Assembly (NCBI RefSeq): GCF_003086295.3
Contig: NC_092050.1
Coordinates: 153,022,699-153,086,698 of the forward strand
Source of the DNA: Arachis hypogaea
Taxonomy: Eukaryota > Streptophyta > Magnoliopsida > Fabales > Fabaceae
DNA: 64,000 nt
Reading direction: 5' to 3'
In this document: positions 1-12,329 of the stretch, piece after piece
Layout: each line of letters opens with the position of its first letter
Numbering within the stretch: position 1 is the first letter of the stretch
Program-made: the position numbers and the translations under genes
Notes under the pieces: model-generated
The model's input: the letters and a program-made list of their open reading frames with translations, nothing else
Databases searched by the model: none
Told to the model about the DNA's origin: nothing

Positions 1-445
1 TGTGTGCCATTACTAACCAATTTCTGAAATTTAAAATCTTCCTATGTAGTTGACCAGATATCAAATTAAAATAAATTTATACTTATATTAGATAGTTTCT
101 CAATAAAATCTGTACCATATGATCACTGAATTTTACATTTTTATGCATGTTGTACGTAAAACTTATTGCTTGTTGACGCGTCAATTACATTCAATGCTAT
201 TTTGTTTTAATGCTTCCATGTGTTATTATTTTTCTTTGTTCTTTCTTCTTCTAGCGTATGAGACTTACCCAAAATTAAAGGTGACTACGTACTATAGCTT
301 GTTATTGACGTGTGTGACTTAAGAAATTCTCAATTTCTTTCCATTTGAATCCACTTTATACCATGTACTTCTACTTTTATCATTTATGTTGAGAGTTCTA
401 GCTACATAAAAATCTTTAGAGTAAATGCTTTTTTTTTTTCTTGAC

Positions 446-645
446 CATTTGTAGGAAGAGTAAAGTATTTTTCTACCATTTGAAAATTTTTAATCAGTTT
501 CTAATAATTATAATTGGTCTAAGCAGCTCTTATAATAATAAACAGTTGATGTGTCAGAAGCCACTTTAAACCAATTATTTGGATCATTAAAAATCAATTA
601 AAAATTTTCAAATTATTAAAAAACGCTTTGTCTTTAAAACAAATG
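446..645. repeat. MITE-like palindromic element, about 200 bp
   Basis: The two ends are long, imperfect inverted repeats. CATTTG at 446 is followed by an A/G-rich stretch and then TTTGAAAATTTTTAAT from 479. The reverse complement of the right end (645 leftwards) reads CATTTG, a similar stretch, then TTTGAAAATTTTTAAT. There is no coding potential inside. No clear target-site duplication is visible, so the family is not assigned. Confidence 0.55.
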
Positions 646-1126
646 ATGAAAATATGCTCAAATCATTATTTTTAAAGTGACGAATTTAAGATTTGAACCA
701 ACCTTCAATATGGCAAATGATATTTGTTTAAAGTTACAATTTACTAACCCGAGATACTATTAACCTACTGCAAATGAAATTCCTCTGAATTTGCAATTCT
801 CTCAACTTTAATTAGTTATACTTTATAGTGTATTCTAATAAGTGTTATATTATTTATAGATTAATTAGATAATATATAAATTAATGTTAAATTTAAATTA
901 TTTTATATTAAAAATATTTTGTAAAATATTTATTTAATAATTTATATATAATTTTATATAATTATTCAATTAAAATATATTTTATTATTTAAAAATTTAA
1001 ATTTATTTATTTTTAAAAAAGACATAAACCTTTTATATTAAAATTGTACAAAATTACATCTTCATATGGTGTAGTATGGATTATAAATAATTAAAAAAAA
1101 ATGAACGAGAATAAAAAATACCAAAA

Positions 1127-1390
1127 ATATTATAATCATGATATATTTGAATACACCTAATAAGGAGATGTGCCAAATTTGCAAAAAATATAAATTAGTT
1201 TTATAATCACAATATATTTGAATATACCTAGTAAGAACATGTCCCAAAGTTAAACTTACTTGGATTCATAGAAATGAATGAGAATGAAAATACTAAAAAT
1301 ATAAATATAAAATTATGAATTAATTTTATAATCATGATATATTTGAATATATTTAGTAAAAAAATGTGACAAATTTAAACTTATTTGAAG
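1127..1390. repeat. Three dispersed copies of a ~55-bp AT-rich repeat
   Basis: The phrase TATAATCATGATATATTTGA, followed by ATA, CCTAGTAA and an AAATGTG-CAAA-TTTAAACTTA-like tail, occurs around 1130, 1202 and 1330 with a few substitutions. The copies are direct repeats about 70-130 bp apart. Their origin is unknown. Confidence 0.5.
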
Positions 1391-2368
1391 GAATTTTTGC
1401 TAATTTATATAAGAGATTAAAAAATAAAGAGTAGTAGAGTCTTATGTAGCATGCATAAGTAGAACAAATAATGTAGTAGTAAAAGTATTGATATGTATAA
1501 GTTGTAAAATTTTAATATTTGTAATTGAAATTTTTTATAATTATTATTATTATGACACTTTTAATATATATATTATTGTATTTAATTATTATTTTATATT
1601 TTAATTAAATAATAATAGATAAGATTTTTTTATTTTTTTAAAAATTTTTTACTAAAAGATGATTAGTTGATTTTTAAATTTTGTGAAGTAAACAAAATTA
1701 CTGACCTAGTATCGTTAAAAAGAAAAGTATGACTTAAGTACAATATAAAAAAAACTTAGGTATTAACTTTTATATAATAAGAATAAATGGATAAAAATTC
1801 AGTGAATGATGATTAGTAGTTTTAATTTATTTTCTTAATTTTTAAATAATTAAAATTTTAAATATATATTGTTTTTTAAAATGTCAAAAATATAAAAAAT
1901 TAAAATTTTTCTATTTAAAATTTAGGAAAATAAGTTAGAATTCTAATATTTTTCAACTTCAATTCAGTTCCCGTATCAAACACCGCTACACAACAAACTT
2001 TTTTTTTTTTTACACTAAAACTGTCAAATCCTAACACTCAATAACAAATAATAGGAAAATGTTAAGTATGCTTCGATTGGTTTTATAAAAGAAAAAAAAT
2101 AATGAATTGTCTGTTAGAAATGGTACTTCCTAATTTTTCTATCTAAACACATTTATTGGAAAAAAATGTTTAAAATTTTTCTTTTCAAAATTATTGAATA
2201 AACTCAACAGTTGGCATAAGTATAACACTGAGTAGAGAGAGCAATCCTAAGTGAAATAAACACTATGGCTTCAATCTTCTTCAACAAAATCATCAAATGT
2301 TTGATATGTCACCACATAACAGATTCACAATACACCTGAGTTATTGGAACATCACTATTAAAAGTATG

Positions 2369-2538
2369 GGATTTGGATGCTCTAAATTTTGAATTTCACT
2401 TTAGAGAATAAAGTTTGATCTCTCACCATTTATTTTATAAGTAGGACCAAGAGAAAATATGAGAGAAAAACCATTTAAGGGTAAAAGATCAAACTTTACT
2501 CTCTAAAGTGAAATTCAAAATTTAAAAGATCCAAATCC
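2369..2538. mobile_element. 170-bp Mutator-type MITE with perfect 9-bp TSD
   Basis: The left end starts GGATTTGGAT and the right end finishes ATCCAAATCC. The inverted repeat continues inward for about 50 bp on each side, sharing AAATTTTGAATTTCACTTTA. The element is flanked by an identical 9-bp direct repeat, AAAAGTATG, at 2360-2368 and 2539-2547. A 9-bp duplication is the signature length of Mutator-superfamily transposition. The element is non-coding. A degenerate relative lies near 44885-45029. It sits about 450 bp beyond the 3' end of the CFM9-like gene. Confidence 0.85.
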
Positions 2539-2982
2539 AAAAGTATGACACTTAGTTTCATACCGGCGAGTCAATTCATTCTCCTTCCTCATTGGATGGT
2601 ATGTAGGATACGTCGACTCAGTATACGAGAAAAAATAAGTACACAAAATATTTCTCGCTAAAAATTGGGTCTAACAAAAAATCACCAGAATGACTGGGAC
2701 AATATGTGCCTAATACATTCCTTATGTTATCAATGAAATCAATGATCAATGATGTTGCATTTTATGGTGTTCTTCTGTTATCTTTCTTAGCAACATTACT
2801 TTTTTCACTATTAGTATCAGCTCTAGATACTCGTGTCTTCTTCTTCAGCATCTGAATTCAACATCCAATCTTCTGAGTCACCAAGTGCACTCTTTGGTGC
2901 ATTATGATAGCCAGAAGAATCACTGACCTTACCCTCTTGACCCTTCTTACCATTCCTTTTGTCCCCTCTTGATTCGATGTGA

Positions 2983-5798
2983 TTACTCATCGTCACTGCT
3001 GCGGCTCTTGTAGTCTTCCCTGAACTGCCTTGCCGTGTCGTTTTCTTCCTCGTCGGACTCCCACATTGCATTCTCGACATCACTGAACATACCTTCTGAT
3101 TCAGAATCTTCTGTGGCTATATTCCTCTTAAATTTACCCTCACTCTGCCTATTTGAGCATTCTCTAGTTCTGGAGCTATATGTACCGGTATTGTTCTGCT
3201 TCCCTCTATCAACCCTGTTTCCCTTGAACCTAGGCCTAGCTTCTAACCGGCCGTCAGAGTAAGAATCTCCATCGAGATCACTAGCATCTGAGATATTACT
3301 TGACTGCCACTCATCATCATTGTTGTCATCAGAATGAGCGTTGTCTTCATCTTCACTATCAGTGACTCTATGCTTGGAATGCATTTTCTGCTGAACCCTT
3401 GACCCTCTACCCTCATTGTCATAGTCATCATTTCTAGAAGCATCCAATCTTCTGAATCTCCCACTATACTCTTCTCTGTTCCAATATCTAATCCTCCCCA
3501 TCTCTTCATTCTCTTTTGCTTCTTCAGCTTCGTATTCTTTATCTGCTGCATCCTCTATCTCAGCAATGAACCGATCTAACTCTTCTTGATCACTATCATC
3601 GGCAGGCTCCGTCTCTTCCAAACTTTCGGGAGGCTCAATTAGTGATGCCTTGCCTTCTTTGAAGACATAAGGGCTTCCCTCCTTCTTGTCAATGGCATTG
3701 AAAAACGTGGAAGCAACTCTCTGGATGCTAGCCATGGCAGCCGGATCCTCGGGATTTACTCCCATCCGCCGGAGCTGCTGTTCTAATTTCTTTATGTTTA
3801 ACTTCTGAGATTCGAGAGCTTGCTCAAATCTTGCCTTGAATAGAGCCTGCATACAATAGGAATTAGGAAATACTACATTACCTCCTCCAACATTAATTTC
3901 TTCCTATATCAGCTACTAGGGAGCAAAAGGAAGATTTCTTTTTATTTTTTATTAAAAGAAGATAAATAATAATAATAAAGGAAAAGTGCAATATATTTAT
4001 CCCCTTGAACTTTGACTCACGCAATTTACCCTCAAAGCTGCATATGAATAAAGTTCAGGGGAGTAAATTGGATTTTTCAATATTGGCATCAAGAAAGATG
4101 TTATAAAGTACAACGAGGAATATAACAATGTGAAGCTCACCTTCCTCTTTGTAAGGGTGTTAACAGGTATTAAATTTTTAGGTTGACGATAATTTCTACC
4201 ACGGAACATGATGATTGTTTTCACATCGTGAACATTAATCACAATCCCACCACTCAATCTTGCCAGCATTGAGGCCATCTCTTTGATTTTTTCCTTGGGG
4301 AAGTTGTCGCAACAAACTTGCACAGTCTCATGAAACTTCCAATGCATGTGCATATTTTGAACAACTCCTCCAAAGACTCCACGGACACCAACTGGAACAT
4401 AATTCTTATTCTTGAATCCAATTTTTTTAAATGCCTGAAGCTGTTCGGGTGTTAAGAGCTCTGGATCATGCCGGGGGGGAGGCAGGTCTGGTAGTTCATA
4501 TTTCTTGAGCTTTTGTAGTAGCAATGCCACTTTTTTCTTGGCCTGCACTAGTTGAAAAGTAAGTCAATATAGATTTAACATATAACAAGCGACACAACAA
4601 TATTGACCGAACGTTAGTTCAAATGAGCAATCTACAATGTAGACGTAAAATCTATCAAAGAAATGACTTAAATGAAACTTAAAGCCAATACCAAATAATC
4701 AATTTCTATTTTCTTCGATCAAGAAACAACAGCAACCTTAAATGCTACATACTGTCTTAGAGAAACATTTGAGCTTACCCCGTTTCCCACAGACATCTAA
4801 GTTCAGGCATTATCGGTATAACATATAACACAATTCCTTTTACCAATTCAAATAAAGTCATTCAATCTTAATGAGCAATTAGAACAAAACAATTCTATTT
4901 ACCGATAGCAACCACACCAACAAATGCAAATCCTTTATGCCAACTATTACAACATCATTACATGAACTTAGCATGAAGTAAATAGTCAAGTACAAACAGC
5001 TATTTCGATTTTCGAACTGCTCAAAAGAAGGAATCGAGAACTTACCCTTTTGAGATTATAAATGAGCCTCTCCTCCTCGGTCATTAGTTTCTTCTTCAGT
5101 TTCTTAGCTCTCCGAATCTCCCTTAATGTTTTACCAGACTCCTTCTGCATTCGCCTTTCCACCTTGCTTCTCATACTCCTTCCTTTCGTTGACATTGCCC
5201 GCGATGATCCATTCAAAAGATTGAATGTCTTAAAAGAAGAATACTTCGAAGTAACTTCATCATGTGGCTGAACTTGAATAATGTTGGTTGATATGTGCAG
5301 CTGTGCATGTTCTAAAGTTACAGCATTTCTGAGCAGAAAAAGAAAAGGAAAAAAAAAAATCAGAATCACAAAGGAATCTTGACAAATGGTAAAATAGCAT
5401 CTCTATGCTAACAGAAAACTAGAAACACTATTAAATTAACAACAAAGAAATTCAATTTCTTGTTCATACTATACAATACACACAGACCTCGGTCACTGGT
5501 GGGATTGAAAACAAATGGGATCCCCAATCAAATTCAAACCTACGGCAAGAAAAAGCTACTGTTGCTAAACATCTAAAGTTGGAAGAGAGTAACAAAGAAA
5601 TCACACTCATTTCAGCCAAAGCTATAAACTTTGAATTGAAACAGAATTGGGTATAGATGGAATTTCATTATTTAAATCCAAAAACAAAAAAACAGAGAAT
5701 TAGAGAAGAAAGACATACTTGTAGAGATTGGGATGAAGTTGAAGGAGAGAGGGTAGCGACTTGAAGCAATGCTTCTGCAGATTCCTAGCAGCAAACAT
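2983..5798 (-). CDS. CFM9: CFM9-like single CRM-domain RNA-binding protein, 542 aa, 4 exons
   Basis: Coding exons are 5798-5719, 5328-5046, 4542-4141 and 3846-2983. All junctions are GT-AG and the frame closes exactly (80, 283, 402 and 864 nt). The start gives MFAARNLQKHC, a likely mitochondrial presequence. Exon 2 is strongly basic (KRAKKLKKKL). Exon 3 holds one CRM/YhbY domain at about residues 151-250, with LTPEQLQAFKKIG, the RGVFGG loop, HMHWKFHE and IIMFRGRNY. The last exon starts ALFKARFEQALESQKL and becomes a long acidic Asp/Ser/Glu tail. Single-CRM proteins of this kind bind RNA and aid group II intron splicing in plant mitochondria; that role here comes from the family. The UTR probably starts near 5960. 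A second open frame (2823-3000) continues a similar acidic tail after a one-base shift, so the true C-terminus is uncertain. Confidence 0.85.
3985..4075. repeat. Small inverted repeat within intron 3 of the CFM9-like gene
   Basis: CCCCTTGAACTTTGACTCACGC-type sequence on the left is matched, inverted, by AAAGTTCAGGGGAGTAAATT on the right, with a loop of about 25 bp. It lies wholly inside the 294-bp intron between the CRM exon and the acidic-tail exon. It looks like a MITE remnant; no target duplication was identified. Confidence 0.4.
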
Positions 5799-5959
5799 TG
5801 ATGAATCGAAGAATCGAAGGTGGTGGTTGAATCAGTTAACAGTTAAAGTATATGCCACTATTCACTATTCAGTAGTCACTCACTCACTCACTCTTCTTCG
5901 CTGTTCTTTCAGGGTTTAATCGCTCTCTCTCATTCTCTAGCATGTCTTGAATATCATTC

Positions 5960-7492
5960 AAAGAAGAAGTAATCTGAATCAGTTCTCCATAGTTGTCGTT
6001 GCTATTGGAAAAAGGAAACTTTGCCAAACGCGCCCTTGAATTGTAGGTTTAGGTTTTTTGTATGGGAGAGACTAGAGAGAGGGTTTAGAAAGCTATGGCT
6101 ATTGGTTAATTGAATCAATTTTATTTTATTTTCAATTTAATCTGATTCGATTTTTTTTTAATTTTTTTTTAAAGATGTTATTATTAAAAAATAAAAATAA
6201 TTTTTAAATTGGTAAAATAAATATTCACTAAATAATAATATACGAATAAAATATAAATATGTAACAAATTAAAATATTATAACTAAAATTTTAAATTCAA
6301 GAATAAAATAATAATTTGATAAATGAGTGGAATGGAAATTTAACCAAGTTTTCCTTTACACAATTATTTAATGTTATCAAATTATTAATTAAATTTGTTA
6401 ATAATATATAAATAATATTTGATATTATAAAATTCAGAAGAATTAAATATTATATTTGAATAAAAATATTTTTTAGTTATAAATAATATTTGTTTAGAAT
6501 GCGAATAGAATTCAGATTGAGGAACTTAAACGCGGATGTAAAGTTAGGATAAAGTTTAACTTTAAACTCTATCTTACCCTATCATTATCAATATATCACC
6601 TTAGTTTTGATTAATTTTTTTATTTAAATTAAATTAAATAAATAATTTTATTTAGATTGCTTTAAATTTGAAAGCTCCTAACTTTAAAAAGGATAATATG
6701 CACTAGTTTTTTCAGTTAATAATTCTTCAATTTGTATATTTTAATTTTTAAGTTATATATAGACAGAAAAAGGATTATATCAGAGGCAAAAGCAAACTTT
6801 TTTAAACTTGCTTTTTGAAGATTAAACTTGTCTTCAACTTGTATCACTTTCAATGCTTACTTAGCACATAAACAGGACAACCATTTGTTAAAAGATATGG
6901 TTATTTTTATCATAAAATAGGCAAATATGATTATTTTCATAAGATAAGATGAGATAGAGAAGAATAAGGAGATTAGATAAAAATCTAATTGTCTATACCA
7001 CAAAACAAAACAAAAAAAGATAAAAATCTAATTGTACAGTAAGAGAAATATTTCTTAAGATTAGGAGCCAATAAAATTGTGCTTACTTGTCACAACTACA
7101 AGCATTTTAAATAGTGAAACATTTAGGCAATCCAAATCTTGGTTCCTAAAAGGCTAAAACATATATTATGCTGCTATTATATGATTAGATATAACATAGA
7201 TACAACTTCATATTCTCAGATGACCAAACTAACACAATATGAACTATCATATTACAATTAAACAACAATTTATTTACTAGTTAAAATATTTCATCACAAC
7301 AATACGTTCTAAATTCTAAATTCTAAACTCAGACAAACAATGACAATACTTCTCACAATACAACATGGTAGAGTGAAACAGTTCACATATAGAAAAACCT
7401 TACACCTACTTAAGCTAAATGATTCAACTATATGATGATATCTCTTCTGGGATTAGCATTGGTGTCAAATACAACTTGGTTCAGCAAATACA
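5960..7492. other. Intergenic: CFM9-like promoter side and SOG1-like 3' flank
   Basis: AT-rich DNA with no credible coding frame. The right part is the 3' flank of the minus-strand NAC gene and the left part is the upstream region of the CFM9-like gene. No recognisable transposon ends were seen. Confidence 0.5.
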
Positions 7493-10400
7493 TTATGGTA
7501 TGTCCAGCCATTGAAGGTCAATGATATTGTCTTGAGAACAAAATTGCAAATTCTGCATCACATATAAGTGAGAGCATGTTAACATAATCAAAAAACCACA
7601 AAGGTCATATTTGATGATTGTCTTAGAACAGAAATACAGATATATTAGAAAACACAAACTTATTTATAGAAATTTCTACTCTATGACTAAATGTGTTTAT
7701 AACAGAACAAAAATTATTTCGGTATCTTTGTATTTTCTGTTCTAAGACACTTATCGAATATAAGCTAATGATATGTTTGGTTGCATGGTGACAATAGGAT
7801 GGACAATTTCATGGAACAACTTTCATCTTTTAAACTTTTACATACAGTGCTCATCCATGAAAACTTTCGTTCCATTTTAATTTTACACTGCGAACCGAAC
7901 ATACCCTACGACGACAAGGGTGATCGAGTGCTTACAGAAAGATCAAAATCAGGAGGACTGTCCAGTCCCAGGTTATCCAGCACTGAAATTCCATAACAAT
8001 CATTCACATCCCCAAACAATTCAGCTGCATTTCCATTTGCATTGCAAGCAAAGCCTTTCAGATTGTTGGACTTCAAACCAGAATCATTTAGGTAAGCAGA
8101 AGAAGAATCTAATGTCTGTTCCTTGCATAGTAAGATATCATCCAATCCAATAAAGTCAGAGTTTTCAACAGGTTGTGTTTCAACAGATAACAATGCAGTG
8201 TTGTTAAAGCCTCCATTATTTTCATCACCATGAACTTCAGATGGTGGTGGGGCAAGAGATTCTCCATGAATAGTAGGCTTTCCATCCTAGTCCATCACAT
8301 GAAAATTCGATTAAAACAAATCAAAACGCGTATATAGTAAAAAAATTTAGCATAACTTAGTTCTAGGCCTATTAGTACAATCAAGAAATGTTCATAGAAT
8401 TGAGGGAGTATTTCATTTCTCTTTTTCATTTGAGTTCACTAAAAGGATGATCAGCCTTCAATAGCTACCTACCTGAGTGAATAGCATAAGGTCAGTTTCA
8501 TCAAAATTGTCATCACAGTCAACAGATTTTCCTGTCCGAGGCCGTTTTGGTGGATTTGGATTCGGTGTTCTTGGACTTGCTTGTAATGCCATGACAGAAT
8601 CTTCAGCCACCAATGGATTCAGCTTATTCTTCTTAGTTTTCTTCTTCTGCTGATAGAAAATCTTTGAAACCACATATTCACCTTCCTTCTCACCTTCATC
8701 ATTCCCTAGATGGTACTGATGCATCACCCATTTCGATTTATTCGGCTTTGCACCTCTTTTAGGCCTTATGTAAAGAACCATGATCTTCTTGAAGCCCTTG
8801 TGTACTCCATTTTCTGTTACAGCTTTGGTCTTACCGGTCTTATGCCAGCGAACATGCTCCTCACTTAGGCCTAGTTGATGATTAATCTTTCGACGCTTTC
8901 GTTGTCCGGTAGCATATGCATTAGTTGTTTTGTGAAAGAAATGAACACTGGCCCCATCTTTCTTAGCACCTGCAAACATTGCAGGTCTAATTTTTTTTGA
9001 GAATGTTGCAATGTCATTGTTATGAGGTAGTTAATTATATATGGTTCACAACTTTGAGAACTATACACAATTCATTGATTCCAAATGCTACATGAATTTC
9101 ATATTCATTGTTCTTCTCTTTCCTTCTCTTGTTTCTGCTATGTGCATGAACTACTCTGAGTCTTAGGACATTGGTTTATCACACTTTGCCTTGCTGAGAT
9201 AACTGTTACAGTCATGATTCGAATCTTATAATTTACACTTCGGATTGTATTACTTAACTACTGCCAAATCAAAATCAATTTGGATGCAAGGTGATCAAAA
9301 GGAACAAAGATCAAATTGAAATTGTGGCTACTATTCAAAAGGAGTTTGAACATGCATGGTGAAATGAACAAAGATCAAATTGAAATTGTTCAACTTTCAA
9401 ACATATCACAAGTTGAAACTTGTGTGTTCATATGCATACATGGTAGATATACTTCGCCATCTTGTTCACATTAGTTGCTTATATAAAAGACTAAGAGTTT
9501 GGTGATTTAGATATATGGAATTTGAATTATGAGTTAATATTAGTGTTGTTAGTGAAAATTTGTAAGGTCTCATTTTGAGTGTTGTTTCTCCACATTAGTG
9601 TGTACCAAGTCTATTTGGTTACTCTTTTGGTTGTTAGAGAAGATTCGTATTAATTATTCGTGTCTCTCTTTGTATAGGGAGAAGTATTTTGTTCTTGTTT
9701 ACTTCTCCTGAGAGCCAAGAGTTTATACTTTATACTATTTGATAGTACTATAAAGTATTTTTGGTGTATTTGAGACTTGGTTTAGTTTAAGTATTTGGTC
9801 ATTATTTTGGTATCACATATTTTGTATTTCCTTCATATTTGTTTGTCGTCTTTGCCACGTAGGCATAAGCCGAACCACGTTAATGTATTTTGTGTCACTT
9901 TTTGTTATTCAGCTTACTTGCTCTTACTATCTAAAATCCTAACACTCAACTTGGAATTTCATGCGAAAGTAAGATCCACAATCCAAGCAAGTTTGTTATA
10001 TGCCTGTTGATATTTGATTAAACCACTACATTATATATCCCAACATGCTAGAATGTATTGTATTTTTCATGCTTTTCTAGTTTCTTGGTCAAGTATAAAT
10101 GTTCACAAAAAAAGAGCAATATCTTTAAGGAATAAGGTTCATAAGGAACCCTGATTTTAAGTTATTAGCTAACATTGAAAGAGAAGGTAACTAGAGAAAC
10201 CTCACCTGGAAGATTTTCTGGATGTGTGTAGCATATTCCTTGGTCTCCTTCTAGTGTTGGGATGAAATCTTGGATAAAGGCATGAGGCACTTTGTTTCCA
10301 ACACAACATTTTGCTGCCAAATGTTCCAACAGTTCTACGTCGGAAGGATCAAACTTCACGCCGGCCGGAAAGCCTGGCCACTCAGGAGAAACCTACAAAA

Positions 10401-11755
10401 GGCAAAGGAATGTTCTTAATGAAACATCTGTAATCATGAATTTATACATGAAGTTATGAACAGAGATTGAAGATTTTGTTGAATTCATTATAGCATACAT
10501 CAATGTTATCAATGTGATAATGACATATTGGACATTCACAATATGCTCCACAGTCATTGATTTGATCAGCTAATGGCAGTGTATTATTCTTCACTTTCTT
10601 TGCAAGTCCTCCAATGTCAATAACCCAGCTAGAAAAAGAAGCATATTTGGGTTTTGAGAAATAAAAAAGAAAAAGAAGCAACTAGACTGATACATAAAGA
10701 GGTTGTGAAACTGTATTAGATAAGATATGAAGAAATGAGCCATAATATCATAAGAAGGATTCATAGAAATTAGAATTAGCATGCTTTGTGTTCTATATAG
10801 TTTCTAAGATATAACTATACGTCAAGTGAAAAATCTACTATTTCTAATGATTGCACTGATCATGTTTAAGGACATCAATGATAGAAGCCTTGATCTTTCA
10901 AACCTATGAGTTAAATTTAGACATGAAAACTAGTTTTTATGTGATGCCATTGATCATTAAAATTAGGGTAATAATTAAGAAAGGCTTGTGCATTGTAAGT
11001 GATCTCCAACTGTATCCTCTTCAGAAAATTTGTTCTACCAACTTCATTTTGAGGAACACAAAGGACAGATTTCAGACTCAAGGATGATGAACTGAAGTTC
11101 TTTATTTATGAATTAATTCTTGTTCATAAACAATGTAGTATATTTGGAAATCCAGCTAAACCATCTTGGCTTTTTTACTTCACATTTCAATCATCCAGGT
11201 AACTATGATCATCATTGAGTACCTCTCAAATGTTTCTTTCGCGCCAGAAAATAAGATTTAGGACATCTATATATCCTTTCTAAGCCCCAGTTCAGTGCAT
11301 GCATGTCCAAATTTGCTTAAAATTTAGGTTTAACAATCACATTTTCTTCAAAAACACAAAAAATAAGCTAAGGTAAACTCATTGTAATGGGAATATGTAA
11401 CATAATCCATCATCCATTTTCCCATGATTATTATTTAGGGGGAATATAAAAGCCAAAACATGCTATCATCCATGATCCATTCATCATCAAAACTCAACCA
11501 CATAGTTTTATATTTTAATATATATATTTGTTAGGAAACTGAAAAGAAGAGAAAACAAAAACAAAGCTGAGAAACAGGGGAACATTCCTCTGACACCACC
11601 CTAAAAAAAACCCCAGTTGAAAAAGTTGAATTTTTATTCATCAACGCTATAAAGGGTCTCCAAATCACAAGAAGAAGAAGGTAGTGAAAGCTTTATCAGA
11701 TGCAAAAATAAAAAATCTCCACATTCTGTTAAAAATCTATAGCTCACCTAGCCAT
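7493..11755 (-). CDS. SOG1-like: SOG1-subgroup NAC transcription factor, 410 aa, 6 exons
   Basis: Coding exons are 11755-11748, 10628-10499, 10392-10206, 8969-8473, 8286-7936 and 7552-7493. All are GT-AG and in frame (1233 nt with stop). The first coding exon is only 8 nt (M-A and part of S), spliced to [13 protein letters not shown], as in SOG1-type proteins. A small Cys cluster, [11 protein letters not shown] (residues 33-43), precedes the NAC domain, which runs from VKFDPSD (about 58) through [49 protein letters not shown] and WVMHQYHLG to KIFYQ. The C-terminus is acidic (PPDFDLS, then a final exon with [13 protein letters not shown]). Family knowledge: SOG1 controls the plant DNA-damage response after ATM phosphorylation of SQ sites. 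Only one SQ (S397) is present, so an ANAC044/ANAC085-type paralogue fits better than SOG1 itself. Confidence 0.88.
9430..9830. repeat. Possible degenerate copia-like LTR remnant in an intron
   Basis: Inside the 1.2-kb third intron of the NAC gene, a stretch with LTR-like leader text ends in TTTTGGTATCA near 9810. That resembles the end of a copia LTR followed by a tRNA-Met primer binding site. No clear start, target duplication or coding sequence was found, so this is tentative. Confidence 0.25.
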
Positions 11756-12253
11756 TATTGCAATTCAAGAAACAACTTGCCAAAAATGGAGAAACCAATC
11801 AAGAATCAGAATCTAAGACACAAAGAAGAAATGATCATAGATAGATAGAGAGATAATCAAAAAGAGAAAGGCTCGTTTTGAAAGCGAGTTTGAGTATTTA
11901 TGCTGTCGCGGTTTGCTTGAGCAAGTGAGTAAGGTAGTCAGAGAATGAGAGAGAAAGCGGGAAAACACTCTCGTTGGTTCGGTTATCCGAACCTAAACTC
12001 TTGTAAGAACAACATCTCTATGTCTTTGGTTCGGAGTGGGACCCACGATTGACTCCACCAATCCGAACCTTTGCTTTGGCGTTAAGTCTTCACTCGTTGA
12101 CACTTGACAGTGGCATTATGGTAAATTACTCTTTCTTGTTCACCAAGCTGAACTTTAATAACGTTATTAACAATCTTCTCAGCACTAACCCCGAGATGAC
12201 TCGAGTATGTAAGATTTGACAAATAACTGATTTTGTTGACAACCTCCCATCTT

Positions 12254-12325
12254 GTCGTTGTAGTATAGTGGTGAGTATTTCCGCCTGTCACGCGGACGAC
12301 CCGGGTTCGATCCCCGGCAACGGCG
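12254..12325 (+). tRNA. trnD-GUC: tRNA-Asp (GTC)
   Basis: A complete 72-nt cloverleaf. The acceptor stem is GTCGTTG (12254-12260) paired with CAACGGC (12318-12324), plus discriminator G. The anticodon GTC is at 12287-12289, in the loop CTGTCAC. The anticodon stem TCCGC/GCGGA pairs perfectly. The T arm is CCGGG-TTCGATC-CCCGG. The A and B box promoters are intact (TAGTATAGTGG, GGTTCGATCC), and a T run follows at about 12332, as for a Pol III terminator. No intron and no encoded CCA, so it is a nuclear gene. The first anticodon-stem pair appears to be T-A rather than the C-G I recall for plant tRNA-Asp; both sides changed, so pairing is kept. Confidence 0.96.
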
Positions 12326-12329
12326 ATTA

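Larger units (their letters stand above)
1..2359. other. AT-rich intergenic DNA
   Basis: I see no credible gene here. Apart from the MITE at 446-645 and the short repeats at 1127-1390, this is AT-rich DNA with many poly-A and poly-T runs. The short open frames have no recognisable domain. Confidence 0.6.
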
